Of a stretch of DNA of 32,477 nt, positions 1 to 7,899 are shown piece after piece (the stretch's first letter is position 1; every line of letters begins with the position of its first letter). This stretch comes from Thiomargarita sp. Its GTDB lineage: Bacteria; Pseudomonadota; Gammaproteobacteria; Beggiatoales; Beggiatoaceae. The position numbers and the translations under genes are program-made. The stretch is from contig DZAL01000021.1 of the NCBI GenBank assembly GCA_022729575.1, forward strand, positions 18,162-50,638, read 5' to 3'. The notes below the pieces were generated by a model. It was not told the origin of the DNA and ran no database searches. It worked only from the letters and a program-made list of their open reading frames with translations.

Positions 1-140
1 GGGACTCCGCGTATTTTGAATGTCGCCCCAAAACGTGTGTTGGGACTCCGCGTATTTTGAATGTCGTCCCAAAACGTGTGTTAGGACTCCGCCTATTTTG
101 TCCCAAAACGTGTTTGGGGACTCCGCGTATTTTGAATGAC
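1..140. repeat. Tandem 41-bp repeat array at window edge
   Basis: Units start at 1, 42, 83 and about 116. Each opens with GGACTCCGCGTATTTTG, and the first three continue to CCCAAAACGTGT. The third unit has lost the bases between TATTTTG and TCCC, and the fourth breaks off after GAATGAC. There are no equal-length unique spacers, so this is not CRISPR. The array touches the window edge, so its true copy number is unknown. Confidence 0.85.
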
Positions 141-524
141 CACGGATTAGATGGTGTTGCACACCAGGTATAGGAGAAAATTTCTGCTTCAGTACTTAGA
201 AATTCTCTGGCGTTTCATGAAGTACCATTGGTTGCCTGTTGAAACTGATTTATCGGTCGATAACTTGGTCTCTGCCGTGACCAATATATTAGCTCCACTT
301 GGGGAGACATTCCGAATTAATTTTGCCTCCTGAAAATAAAAAATTAGTGCTTCGGTACTTATAAAATTATACATTTTATTTTAGTTTGAGGGCGTAAGGT
401 GAATACTTCAGTACTTATCAACAGTATCACCCATATTCCATGACTACCGAAGTAATCAAGTAAGCATCCTCCCCTCTCCTTCTGGGAAAGGGGCCGGGGG
501 CAGCAGTGAGCACCCCAAGTTTAT
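141..524. other. Intergenic region without a convincing gene
   Basis: Two short overlapping frames on opposite strands (about 60 codons each) show no recognisable motif and no good ribosome binding site. The short motif CTTCAGTACTTA or CTTCGGTACTTA recurs near 188, 351 and 405 without regular spacing. GGCGTAAGGTGA near 391 resembles one end of the MITE family seen elsewhere in the window. No RNA gene is visible. Confidence 0.5.
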
Positions 525-1451
525 TTATTTCATTTTTTCATAAGCCTTCTCATCCTCTCCTCCAAACACCTCGAATAAACTTTTAATCAACTGCGCTAAT
601 TCACCAATCATAATTGCAAAATCCGCATCAAACCGTTGCTGACGATTTTCTACGGTGACTTCTTGAGCTTGCTCTTGCACCAAATCCAAGAATTGTAAAC
701 GTCTAATCACGAACTCATCATCTATTACCAAGCCGATTCGACTATGCCATTGTAGCGCCAATCGAGTGACTAATTTACCGGCTTTTAAATGCGCGTGAAT
801 CTCGTCAGACAATAAATCTTGGCGTTTACAGTTAACAATGGCACCTTCCAATGAAGTGTCCACTAATTCACAGGCATCGGCTAATTCAAACTGAGCCGGA
901 CAAGTTTCTTCCGTCAACCATTGGGTCATCATATAAGCCGGTGAGTCTTTTAATTTGGGCAAGGTGACAGGTAAACTACCCAAGGTTTTCCGTAAAAAAC
1001 TAACAAACTCTTCGGCTTTTTTACGACTAGCCGTATCAATTAATAACCAACCTTGCTTACTGTCAATGTAAGCATATTGATAATTCGATCGAGTAAAGGC
1101 GCGTGGTATCAACTCTTGCAAAATTTCTTCGCGAATTTCCTCTTTTTCCCGTTTTCGCACTTTGCGAAGTTGTTGCGTTTCAATTTCCTCGACTTTTTCA
1201 TTAACAAATTCTCGAACCACGGAAACGGGCAGAATTTTCTCCTCGGTACGGGTTGCAATCATAAAACATTTTTGTACCGCATGAACGATAGATTCGCTGT
1301 CTTTTCCTAATGGTGGGACCCAACCTTGACTTTGCATCTCTAGTCGTCCACAAGGCTGAAACGCATCCTTGCTCAACTGTTCGATCAAGGCTTCGGCAGT
1401 TAAATTAAACGGTTTCAAAAAACGGTAAATATGTAAATTTTTAAACCACAT
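525..1451 (-). CDS. rdgC: Recombination-associated protein RdgC
   Basis: The 308-aa product matches RdgC along its length: it opens MWFKNLHIYRF, carries CGRLEMQSQGWVPPLG near residue 40, EEKILP near 75, a charged Lys/Glu helix at 90-115, LIPRAFTRS, and a C-terminal QRFDADFAIMIGEL segment. E. coli RdgC (303 aa) has the same landmarks. RdgC is a ring-shaped DNA-binding protein that modulates RecA-dependent recombination in the nucleoid. A TTG start at 1460 is possible, but the ATG at 1451 gives the family's N-terminus and is preferred. It lies 35 nt behind the methyltransferase-like gene on the same strand, so co-transcription is plausible. RdgC is essentially limited to beta- and gammaproteobacteria, which helps place the organism. 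Confidence 0.96.
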   Translation of the reverse strand: MWFKNLHIYRFLKPFNLTAEALIEQLSKDAFQPCGRLEMQSQGWVPPLGKDSESIVHAVQKCFMIATRTEEKILPVSVVREFVNEKVEEIETQQLRKVRKREKEEIREEILQELIPRAFTRSNYQYAYIDSKQGWLLIDTASRKKAEEFVSFLRKTLGSLPVTLPKLKDSPAYMMTQWLTEETCPAQFELADACELVDTSLEGAIVNCKRQDLLSDEIHAHLKAGKLVTRLALQWHSRIGLVIDDEFVIRRLQFLDLVQEQAQEVTVENRQQRFDADFAIMIGELAQLIKSLFEVFGGEDEKAYEKMK

Positions 1452-1486
1452 AGTATTCAATCTTCATTGTTCGTAGGATTTTCCGA

Positions 1487-1957
1487 TTACTGACAAATAA
1501 TTAAATTTCCGCGCCGATTAACTTGACGAAAAAATTTTCTCAGAATGGGTATATACTGTGGCGTTTTCCAATTGCGTTGCCAACAGTCCGGTTTAGTTTT
1601 GCTTCCAATTCCCGATTTATTCCCTTCATAAGTGGTAAAATAACAGGGGACTTGAAATGACGCACATAAAGCTATCACGTCTCGTAATGCTTGACCATCG
1701 TCAATGACATTGAGAACATTGTTACATATCACTACCTCAGGTCTACAGACCAACGCCGCTCGATTTTCGGCCTCGGAGCGATTAAATCTATCATAGACAT
1801 ATAAGTTTACGCCGATTTGTACGGCATACTGTTTATTTGCATCAAATTTACCGCCACCAATATCCAACACGGTCAGTCCCACTAACTTGGTTAGCAGGTT
1901 TTTTACTAACGGATTCACTTGATGCACTGAGGTTTTCGCACTGCTCACGCTTTGCAT
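1487..1957 (-). CDS. Class I SAM-dependent methyltransferase-like protein
   Basis: The 156-aa product has the glycine-rich SAM-binding motif I VLDIGGGKFD at about residues 31-40. An acidic strand end, YVYDRFNR, follows at about 54-61, where motif II is expected. VVICNNVLNVIDD at about 75-87 resembles the post-motif strand, and a basic C-terminus follows. This is the Rossmann-type methyltransferase core without a substrate domain, so the substrate (nucleic acid, protein or small molecule) cannot be told. It is shorter than most class I enzymes (usually 200 aa or more) but has no sign of truncation. It sits upstream of rdgC on the same strand. A MITE insertion begins only 17 bp upstream of the start codon, so the current promoter may lie in or beyond that element. 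Confidence 0.7.
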   Translation of the reverse strand: MQSVSSAKTSVHQVNPLVKNLLTKLVGLTVLDIGGGKFDANKQYAVQIGVNLYVYDRFNRSEAENRAALVCRPEVVICNNVLNVIDDGQALRDVIALCASFQVPCYFTTYEGNKSGIGSKTKPDCWQRNWKTPQYIPILRKFFRQVNRRGNLIICQ

Positions 1958-1973
1958 TTCTTATTTCTCATCT

Positions 1974-2388
1974 CACCTTACGCACGGTTAACCTAACCAC
2001 CACCCCCGGCCCCAATGCCATTAAGTTAAGCCACGTTGGAGTCCAAACCTTCAGATTTGGACGAGATTGGTCAAGGTAAGACGGCGTTGCCAAATCTGAA
2101 GATTTGGACTCCCTGGGTTTAGATTTGACAACTTTCGAAAAGTTGTCAAATCTCTCAACGCCGTAACCCTACCTTAACTTAATGGCATTGCGGCTTGCAG
2201 CCTCTACTCCAACATTCTAATGAGTTTACGAGAATCTCATGATTCCTCTAACCTCAACCAGATGGGTGTGGCACACCAGGTGTACTGGTGTGCATGGAGT
2301 ATAGCCTTGGTAAGGAGGGGAGTACACACCACTGGAGCCGCCAGGGATACTCCACTTTTAAAGGAGGGGTGGTGGTGCGTAAGGTGAG
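1974..2388. mobile_element. Composite MITE-like element (family A) with ~9-bp target duplication
   Basis: The left end CACCTTACGCAC and right end GTGCGTAAGGTGAG are inverted repeats. They are flanked by near-identical 9-mers, TTCTCATCT at 1965-1973 and TTCTCATTT at 2389-2397. The internal order (GGTTAAC next to the left end, CACCACCACCCC-complement next to the right) is reversed compared with the copies at 21.6, 29.4 and 30.4 kb, so this copy sits in the opposite orientation. At 415 bp it is three times the size of the simple 128-133 bp copies because other inverted repeats are nested inside. There is no transposase. A frame of 70 codons at 2288-2500 runs through it and is not considered a gene. 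Confidence 0.8.
2014..2189. repeat. Nested inverted repeats inside the MITE (family C arms, GGAGTCC and TTGACAACTT hairpins)
   Basis: Outer arms AATGCCATTAAGTTAAG (2014-2030) and its reverse complement (2173-2189) recur at 3.35-3.49 kb and 29.1-29.2 kb. Within them, a 23-bp arm beginning GGAGTCCAAA (2038-2060) pairs with 2090-2112 with one mismatch. A hairpin with stem GATTTGACAACTT spans 2122-2152. So three repeat types are stacked inside one another. Confidence 0.8.
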
Positions 2389-2428
2389 TTCTCATTTCTC
2401 ATTTCTCTCCCCTCTCGTTAGGGTAACC

Positions 2429-2459
2429 GATTTGACAACTGGTCGAAAGTGGTCAAATC
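2429..2459 (-). terminator. Hairpin just downstream of the 2465-2830 lipoprotein gene
   Basis: GATTTGAC...GTCAAATC arms with an imperfect inner stem lie 5 nt past the stop codon of the minus-strand gene. It belongs to the TTGACAACTT-type hairpin family found after several genes here. There is no U-tract on the minus strand, so a role in termination or mRNA 3'-end protection is inferred from position only. Confidence 0.4.
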
Positions 2460-2464
2460 TTTCT

Positions 2465-2830
2465 TCAAACCATCAAAATCCAACTAAGTATCCCGGCTAA
2501 AATTAAAGTACCATAGAGCGACAGTACCACGCTTCCTCCTGCGGCCGCCGTATTGGTAATGCTAATGGTTGATTTTTCAATTTTGTCAATGTCACTAAAC
2601 GGAATTTGCTCTCTAACTCCGATGATGGCATCTTCCGTGATTTCTACTAAATCGAAAGTAATAATAGTTTCATCTCTAGTATATACTTTAATTCTATCGC
2701 CAATCTTGAATTGGTCTTTGACGGCTTCTCGCTTAGGTGCCACCGTTTGCATGGTGGTACAAGCACTGGCGGTTAAGGTAACTACGACTATCCACAGGAT
2801 ATAAAAAATCGAAGTGTTTTTGGTTGGCAT
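2465..2830 (-). CDS. Small lipoprotein with C-terminal membrane segment (paralog 1)
   Basis: The 121-aa product has a lipoprotein signal peptide with lipobox TASAC (Cys24). A short soluble region follows, with KIGDRIKVYTRD, then DLVEITEDAIIG and IPFSDIDKIEKS, and a C-terminal hydrophobic helix at about residues 95-120. The soluble part reads like a small beta-barrel, with K-(I/L)-G-D-x-(I/V)-x-V strands resembling an SH3- or Sm-like fold. Its neighbour at 2875-3216 has the same architecture and aligns throughout (TMQ, FKIGD, IVG, VPF, IDQLEK), so the two are tandem paralogs. They are 44 nt apart on the same strand and probably form an operon. The function is unknown; the likely place is the inner or outer membrane, facing the periplasm. 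Confidence 0.75.
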   Translation of the reverse strand: MPTKNTSIFYILWIVVVTLTASACTTMQTVAPKREAVKDQFKIGDRIKVYTRDETIITFDLVEITEDAIIGVREQIPFSDIDKIEKSTISITNTAAAGGSVVLSLYGTLILAGILSWILMV

Positions 2831-2874
2831 GTAATGTGGTTGGTCTCCGTATAGACTTAGGGTGGTGGCCCTGT

Positions 2875-3216
2875 TTACAATAATGATACCAAAAATAACA
2901 CCGCTACTACACCGGTTACAGTCAAGTAAGTCACTCCCATTCCCGCACTTATCGTTTTCAGCATACTAACCTTCTTTTTTTCCAATTGGTCAATTTGGCG
3001 AAAAGGTACCATTCCTCGTCTTCCTACAATACCTTCCGGTTTAATTTCTAACAGTTCAAATTCATAAACCGTATCATCAACCTTGACTGTAATTATATCC
3101 CCTATTTTGAAATTTTTTCGTGCCATTGCCGGAGTAGGCTCAATCGCTTGCATGGTGCTACAAGCGGCTGTTAGAAATAGGATTATCATTAATATAAGAA
3201 AACGTGAATAATACAC
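2875..3216 (-). CDS. Small lipoprotein with C-terminal membrane segment (paralog 2)
   Basis: The 113-aa product begins at a GTG preceded by GGAG about 11 nt upstream. Its lipobox is LTAAC with Cys19. After CSTMQAIEPTPAMARKNFK the KIGDIITVKVDDTVYEFELLEI stretch (given here only as a landmark near residues 36-58) forms alternating strands. VPFRQIDQLEKKK and a C-terminal hydrophobic helix (about 92-113) follow. It is the first gene of the lipoprotein pair and is clearly homologous to the gene at 2465-2830. I do not recognise a named family. A lipid anchor at one end and a hydrophobic helix at the other is unusual for so small a protein and suggests a protein held tightly to one membrane or spanning between two. 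Confidence 0.72.
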   Translation of the reverse strand: MYYSRFLILMIILFLTAACSTMQAIEPTPAMARKNFKIGDIITVKVDDTVYEFELLEIKPEGIVGRRGMVPFRQIDQLEKKKVSMLKTISAGMGVTYLTVTGVVAVLFLVSLL

Positions 3217-3322
3217 GGTTTTTAGTTCTCCAGTCGAATGGTTGAAAAATTCAATTATAACGCTAAGATAGCTAAAGTGGCAATATAATATAATTATCTT
3301 TATTTATTAAATAGTTAGCCTG

Positions 3323-3532
3323 TTTGGTGGATACGCTTCGCTTAATCCACCCATTAAGTTAAGGCTTTCGGTTCTGTCGAAAAACTTGGTGGTATTAAGG
3401 GATAACACCCCTTCGAGGGGTGTTATCCCTGCTTTTGGCAATCGACTCGATCCCTCGCGGTGGGGAGGGAAATCGCTTAACTTAATGGCATTGGTCCGTA
3501 GTGGGCCAATTAAGCGAAGCGTATCCACCAAA
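3323..3532. repeat. Nested inverted-repeat element filling an intergenic region
   Basis: A perfect 24-bp outer inverted repeat (TTTGGTGGATACGCTTCGCT... at 3323-3346 against 3509-3532) encloses a second one, CCATTAAGTTAAG at 3351-3363 against 3476-3488. At its centre is GATAACACCCC/GGGGTGTTATC at about 3401-3429. The inner arms are family C. The element ends 4 nt from the stop of the CobW-type gene, so its outer arm could also serve as the 3' end of that transcript. A 74-codon minus-strand frame inside is a by-product of the repeat. Confidence 0.85.
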
Positions 3533-3535
3533 AAG

Positions 3536-4654
3536 CTACTCTAATAAGATTAAAGCGGCTTGCGACACTTCAATAGGCGAATGACCACGAATTAATTTCT
3601 GTAATACTTGTTCAATCACGGTTTTTGAGATATTGCGGGTGATAAACACTATTTGGGAACGTTTTTCTTCACCGGGCCAGGCATCGAGAGTCACGGGGGG
3701 TTGAAAAATATGTTGCACCCCCTGAATTAGTACCGGTAAATCGGTCTCGTAAGTATAAGCAAGGCCCTTCACTCGCAGTAAGTCTTTACCACGGAGACGA
3801 GTGAGTAGTTGAATCCAATGTTCCAAAGTGATCCAATGTAAAGGTGCCGTTTGTTCGATGCAAAAAGTTTTAATCTGGTGGTCCAGATGAGATAAGTGGC
3901 CAGTAGTGACCTCTGAGAAGTTGGCTGAGGTCGATGTCGATAAAGAGTTCAAATAACTCTCTGCTTGTAGCCAACGATTAACTTCTAATTGGCGAGTATG
4001 AGGATGATAAGACGCGGTGTTATTGAACAATACCTTGGCGGCGATACGATCCTGTTGTAAGTTGACAGTTTGTAAAGAAGCGGTAGGATTGCAACGTTGC
4101 AAGCGTTGTGTTAACGAGTTTAAGTCCGCCTCGGTCACGCAGTCAATTTTAGTTAAAATCAAGTGGTTAGCTAATGCTACTTGTTTGACCGATTCAGCGT
4201 ATTCATCCAGTGAGTGAGCACCATACACCGCATCCACGGTAGTAATCACGTTTTCTAAACGATAATTGGCAGTGATGACGGGGTCAGTAGTTAAAGTGCG
4301 TAAAATCGGCACCGGATCTGCCAACCCCGTAGTTTCTATCACCACTTGTTCAAATGCCGGAATTTGTTGTTGCTGATATTGGTGAAATAACTCTTCTAAG
4401 GTGTGTAGCAGATCACTACGCACGGCGCAACATAAACATCCTCCTTCCAACAAAAAAATCTCTTCCGGAGTGACTTTGATGAGTAAATGGTCAATCCCGA
4501 TGTCACCCCATTCATTAACAATTACTGCCGTTTTTGGTAAATCTCCTTGCTGTAACAACTGATTGAGGAGCGTGGTTTTACCACTGCCTAAAAAACCGGT
4601 GATCAGATGAATCGGTAAACGACTATAAGAATTTTCTCGCGCTAACGTTTTCAT
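3536..4654 (-). CDS. CobW/COG0523-family GTPase (putative metallochaperone)
   Basis: The 372-aa product has the G3E GTPase core: Walker A GFLGSGKTT at residues 20-28, VNEWGDIGID (switch region) at about 46-55, the family's metal-binding CxCC as GGCLCCAVRSD (Cys73, Cys75, Cys76), ETTGLADPVPI, and the base-recognition motif TKID near 167. A CobW C-terminal domain follows at about 285-365. Family members insert or deliver Zn, Co or other metals to client proteins in the cytoplasm. The gene lies 18 nt downstream of a metallo-beta-lactamase-fold hydrolase on the same strand. That arrangement could mean the hydrolase is its metal-dependent client, but this is inference. No Zur-like box was identified, so zinc regulation cannot be claimed. 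Confidence 0.93.
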   Translation of the reverse strand: MKTLARENSYSRLPIHLITGFLGSGKTTLLNQLLQQGDLPKTAVIVNEWGDIGIDHLLIKVTPEEIFLLEGGCLCCAVRSDLLHTLEELFHQYQQQQIPAFEQVVIETTGLADPVPILRTLTTDPVITANYRLENVITTVDAVYGAHSLDEYAESVKQVALANHLILTKIDCVTEADLNSLTQRLQRCNPTASLQTVNLQQDRIAAKVLFNNTASYHPHTRQLEVNRWLQAESYLNSLSTSTSANFSEVTTGHLSHLDHQIKTFCIEQTAPLHWITLEHWIQLLTRLRGKDLLRVKGLAYTYETDLPVLIQGVQHIFQPPVTLDAWPGEEKRSQIVFITRNISKTVIEQVLQKLIRGHSPIEVSQAALILLE

Positions 4655-4672
4655 TTATGACAATTATGGTTC

Positions 4673-5722
4673 TTACCCTTTTGGAGGAGGATAACTATGA
4701 ACATCACCAGTTTTTAAAATACCGCAAAACATACCTTCAGGCGTTTGCGGATCGATATCATAGTGATAAAGCAGGCATTTTTTTTGAATCTCCGGTGCCA
4801 GTTTACTGATTAAATCTGAAATATGTGGATGCACGCCGGAGGGAAATGGCGAAGTTTCACAATCCATGTAAATTCGATCCGCGCGTTTATAGTGACCTGC
4901 CAGTTGCGGCGGAATCACCGATTGAATATCAGTTGGCATTAAGACACTATAGCCACTAGAATGTTGCAAACTGACTCCATAACTTGGCATTTCTTCGGAA
5001 CTAGAAATAACGTGCATGGCAAAAAGGGGTGTTAACGTCCACTCACCATCAGCATCTTTAAATATATAACTTTTGGTTTGCCCATTTTTTCTTTTACCGA
5101 CGATGTGAATATCAAAATAAGTTTCCAAGGTCACATCAGGCACCCCTTGTAAAGTGTCTAACCCTGGACCCAAGGCACGTTTAAGCGGTTTTAAGACCTT
5201 TTTATGCACAAATAAATCTGGTTTGGTGTTAGCAGGAGGGACTGACCACCATTGATGTTCCAAAAATAATTTATCGGCAATAAATTGTTTATTCAACCAT
5301 TCAATTTTGGCCGGGACATAAAAAGGATTAAAAAAAGTGGTCAACGCCATATATTCCATCCCACCAATATGGTCATTATGCGGATGAGAGATATAAACAC
5401 CGTCCACATCGGCAGAAGTGAGACCAAGGCATTTGAGTGCATGACGTGCATCGCCTCCCATATCTATAAGCAAACGATATGGACTTTTTCCACGTTTACC
5501 TGGCATGTCAAATTCAACCAAAAAATTCGATTGCCATTTAGGTAAGTATACCGATTTACTGATTTTTTCGATTTCTTGGGCAATGCTTTCCTCAGACGCA
5601 TTTTTAAATTCCGGGGAAAGTGCTATTTTCAAAGCCAATTCTAATGCTTCTTTGGTAGTAATCGCTTTGTCAAAAGTGCCGGTAGCAAAAGCCGAATGAA
5701 CACCTATCGCTGTTACTTTCAC
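4673..5722 (-). CDS. Metallo-beta-lactamase-fold hydrolase
   Basis: The 349-aa product carries the metal-binding signature HPHNDH (His113, His115, Asp117, His118), preceded by LLIDMGGDARHAL, where the first strand of the fold is expected. Later landmarks are LMPTDIQS near 265, YMDCETSPF near 288 (a candidate bridging Asp), and GVHPHISDL with another His. An N-terminal segment of about 55 residues precedes the fold. The start is a GTG with GGAGAC upstream. The metal core suggests a two-metal hydrolase acting on phosphodiester, thioester or lactone bonds. The substrate is not identifiable, and no RNase Z- or glyoxalase II-specific motif stands out. It is the first gene of a pair with the CobW-type GTPase. 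Confidence 0.85.
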   Translation of the reverse strand: MKVTAIGVHSAFATGTFDKAITTKEALELALKIALSPEFKNASEESIAQEIEKISKSVYLPKWQSNFLVEFDMPGKRGKSPYRLLIDMGGDARHALKCLGLTSADVDGVYISHPHNDHIGGMEYMALTTFFNPFYVPAKIEWLNKQFIADKLFLEHQWWSVPPANTKPDLFVHKKVLKPLKRALGPGLDTLQGVPDVTLETYFDIHIVGKRKNGQTKSYIFKDADGEWTLTPLFAMHVISSSEEMPSYGVSLQHSSGYSVLMPTDIQSVIPPQLAGHYKRADRIYMDCETSPFPSGVHPHISDLISKLAPEIQKKCLLYHYDIDPQTPEGMFCGILKTGDVHSYPPPKG

Positions 5723-6272
5723 GGTTGTCTCCGTTGCTAATTGTTTGTTATACTCGATACGAACATAGTGGCGGATATTGAAAATATTTTATAAGCAATT
5801 AATTATCATTGTTACTAAATATTTCCATTTTCCATATCTGCGATCGTGCAAGTATAGGAACTGAGTTTTCTTACAACTTAAGTGTTTGAATAAATAATGG
5901 CTAATTTTAACCGATTTATCAAATATTTTTTCAAACCAATTTGCTATTCTATTGGAAGGTATAACATCCGTTTTTATCTCACCAATAATAAATAAAATTC
6001 TATGGATAGCCAAAAGGTTACTCAATCCATAAAAAATTATGGTTTTTTACAACTATAAAAGGCCAGAAAACTTTTAAGGTCAGCATGATTATAACGAGAA
6101 TTTTGAATAATCACAAAAATAATAAGACCCTAAAAATATCGAAAATCATTAAACGTATTAAACGTTTTGAATAACCACCCTATCTTTGCTATTAAAAAGT
6201 ATCTAAGTTATCACAAAGGCTCAAGGGCACCCCTCGAAGGCGTGTTATCCTTGCCACCGCTTGAGGAATTTT
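5723..6272. other. AT-rich intergenic region between divergent genes, no supported gene
   Basis: This stretch separates the GTG start of the hydrolase gene (minus) from the ATG of the M48 protease gene (plus), so promoters for both should lie here. A 78-codon minus-strand frame (5789-6025, TTG start) has no ribosome binding site I can support. AAAGGC-type bases and CACCCCTCGAAGG near 6230 recall the hairpin at 3401-3429. No RNA gene or long inverted repeat was found. Confidence 0.5.
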
Positions 6273-7625
6273 ATGTCATATATACTTGAACAACGGGTAT
6301 TTACCCGTTCAATGACTCGACGCGATTTTCTATGGCTAACTTCGTTAACCACTGCCAGTGTAGTGATAACAGGTTGTGCGGTAAATCCGGTCACCGGTGA
6401 AAATCAATTAATGCTCGTCTCGGAATCCGGAGAAATTAATTTAGATAGAACAAATTCACCACATCAATTTTCAGCAGACTATGGTACATTACAAGACCGC
6501 TCTCTAAATAATTATATCAATCAAGTGGGAAAAAATCTGGCCAATCATTCTCATCGACCCCGAATGCCGTATTCATTTCGTGGAGTGAATGCAACTTACG
6601 CCAATGCGTATGCGTTTCCTGGGGGTAGTATTGCCGCCACCAGAGGTATTTTACTCTCTTTAAACAACGAAGCCGAATTAGCCGCCCTCTTGGGTCATGA
6701 AATCGGTCATGTCAACGCTCGTCACACCGCCAGTCAGATGAGCAAAAATTTATTATTGAGTGCAGCGTTAGCTATTGGTAGTGTGTATGTAATGAGCAAA
6801 AATGAAAAATACGGGCCTGTCATTGCCATGCTGGGACAATTAAGTGCTGGTATGTTATTAGCACATTATAGCAGAGAAGATGAACGTCAAGCGGATGCTT
6901 TGGGCCTGGAATATATGACCCGGATTGGTAATAATCCTCAAGGCATGGTAGGACTGATGAATCAATTACGTCTGATGTCTAATCATCAACCGAGTATTAT
7001 TGAAACCATGTTTGCCACTCATCCCATGAGTGAAGAGCGTTATCAGACCGCCAAACTCTCAGCCGCGACCAAATATCAAAAAGCCCTAAATTTTCCCTTG
7101 CAACGGGAACGTTATATGGATAATACTGCCAAATTGCGTGCCAGCAAACAGGCCATCCAAGCCCTGCAAAAAGGCGAGGAGTTAATGAAAAAAGAGCAAT
7201 ATGCTTCAGCGGAAACCTATTTTAAACCAGCACTACGCCAAGCCCCAGAAGACTATGCCGCTCTAGTGATGATGGCCAAATGTCAATTGGTTCAAGAAAA
7301 ATCCGCCGCCGCGATGGTTTATGCACAACAAGCTAACCAAGTGTATCCCCAGGAAGCTCAAGCCTACCAAATCAATGGAGTCGCTAATTTAATGGCAGAC
7401 CATTTTGAAACCGCTTATCACCATTTTGCTAACTCGGATCGAATGCTCCCAGGCAATCCTAATATCATATTTTTCAAAGGCTTAAGTTTGGAAGGAATGC
7501 AACGTCGCGAAGATGCCGCCGCCGAATATCATCGTTACTTGCAACTCACCAATAAAGGAGATCAAGCCAAACATGCGCAAGATAAATTGATCGAATGGGG
7601 GTTTATGAGACGTAATAAAAATTAG
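6273..7625 (+). CDS. M48-family metalloprotease with TPR domain (BepA-like), exported
   Basis: The chosen ATG has AGGA 5 nt upstream; an in-frame TTG at 6261 is less likely. The N-terminus has TRRDFLW, a twin-arginine-type motif, followed by a hydrophobic stretch and lipobox VITGC, so a lipidated Tat-exported protein is possible. The zinc site HEIGH lies in LLGHEIGHVNARH (His142, Glu143, His146), and a distal Glu is expected in SREDERQADALGLEY. The C-terminal half (about 290-445) has TPR-like helical repeats. This is the layout of BepA/YfgC proteins, which degrade or help assemble outer-membrane proteins such as LptD in the periplasm. BepA itself uses a Sec signal and is not a lipoprotein, so the Tat/lipobox N-terminus is a notable difference. 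It is transcribed alone. Confidence 0.9.
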   Translation: MSYILEQRVFTRSMTRRDFLWLTSLTTASVVITGCAVNPVTGENQLMLVSESGEINLDRTNSPHQFSADYGTLQDRSLNNYINQVGKNLANHSHRPRMPYSFRGVNATYANAYAFPGGSIAATRGILLSLNNEAELAALLGHEIGHVNARHTASQMSKNLLLSAALAIGSVYVMSKNEKYGPVIAMLGQLSAGMLLAHYSREDERQADALGLEYMTRIGNNPQGMVGLMNQLRLMSNHQPSIIETMFATHPMSEERYQTAKLSAATKYQKALNFPLQRERYMDNTAKLRASKQAIQALQKGEELMKKEQYASAETYFKPALRQAPEDYAALVMMAKCQLVQEKSAAAMVYAQQANQVYPQEAQAYQINGVANLMADHFETAYHHFANSDRMLPGNPNIIFFKGLSLEGMQRREDAAAEYHRYLQLTNKGDQAKHAQDKLIEWGFMRRNKN

Positions 7626-7688
7626 ACCCTAACCGTCTCAAACCAACTAAGACCCTAAAACTATCGAAGACCATTAGGGTCGACCTTG

Positions 7689-7781
7689 GTGCTAAGTTTC
7701 CTAAACCTTTGAGGTTTAGGAAACTTTGAACCTTGGTAACTCATTAAATATTAAGAGCTTCATTAATTTGAAGGGACTACC
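7689..7781. repeat. Decayed copy of repeat family B
   Basis: It contains the family B core hairpin (AGTTTCCTAAACC... paired with GGTTTAGGAAACTT at about 7695-7728). The right-hand segment follows: TAACTCATTAAAT, then GGGACTACC at 7773-7781. These match the intact element at 11825-12023. The left end is missing and replaced by unrelated sequence. Confidence 0.65.
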
Positions 7782-7789
7782 CTTATCTT

Positions 7790-7861
7790 ATCTTACGCAC
7801 CACCACCCCTCCTTAGCAAGGAGGAGTTGGGTAGTGGTTGAGTTAACTGTGCGTAAGATGA
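7790..7861. mobile_element. Short, decayed MITE family A copy upstream of lon
   Basis: ATCTTACGCACCACCACC at the left and GTTAACTGTGCGTAAGATG at the right are imperfect family A ends with inner CTCCTTAGCAAGGAG. No flanking duplication is recognisable, so it is an older copy. It ends 38 bp before the lon start codon and therefore lies in the region where the lon promoter should be. Confidence 0.65.
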
Positions 7862-7899
7862 ACTTTTAATTCAGGTATTAAACCACCGGATCTCATCAA

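Noticed and set aside
1..140. CRISPR-like repeats at the left edge
   Set aside because: Units are contiguous tandem copies of 41 bp with no variable spacers.
151..374. Two overlapping frames of about 60 codons on opposite strands
   Set aside because: No ribosome binding site, motif or conserved context.
2288..2500. 70-codon + frame
   Set aside because: Runs through the MITE end and the lipoprotein 3' hairpin; composition follows the repeats.
3307..3531. 74-codon minus-strand frame
   Set aside because: Lies wholly inside the nested inverted repeat and both its ends are encoded by the repeat arms.
5789..6025. 78-codon minus-strand frame with IANWFEKIF and KKTQFLYL, faintly like the end of RteC-type proteins
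   Set aside because: TTG start without ribosome binding site, low-complexity AT-rich sequence, and the resemblance is only a few spaced residues.
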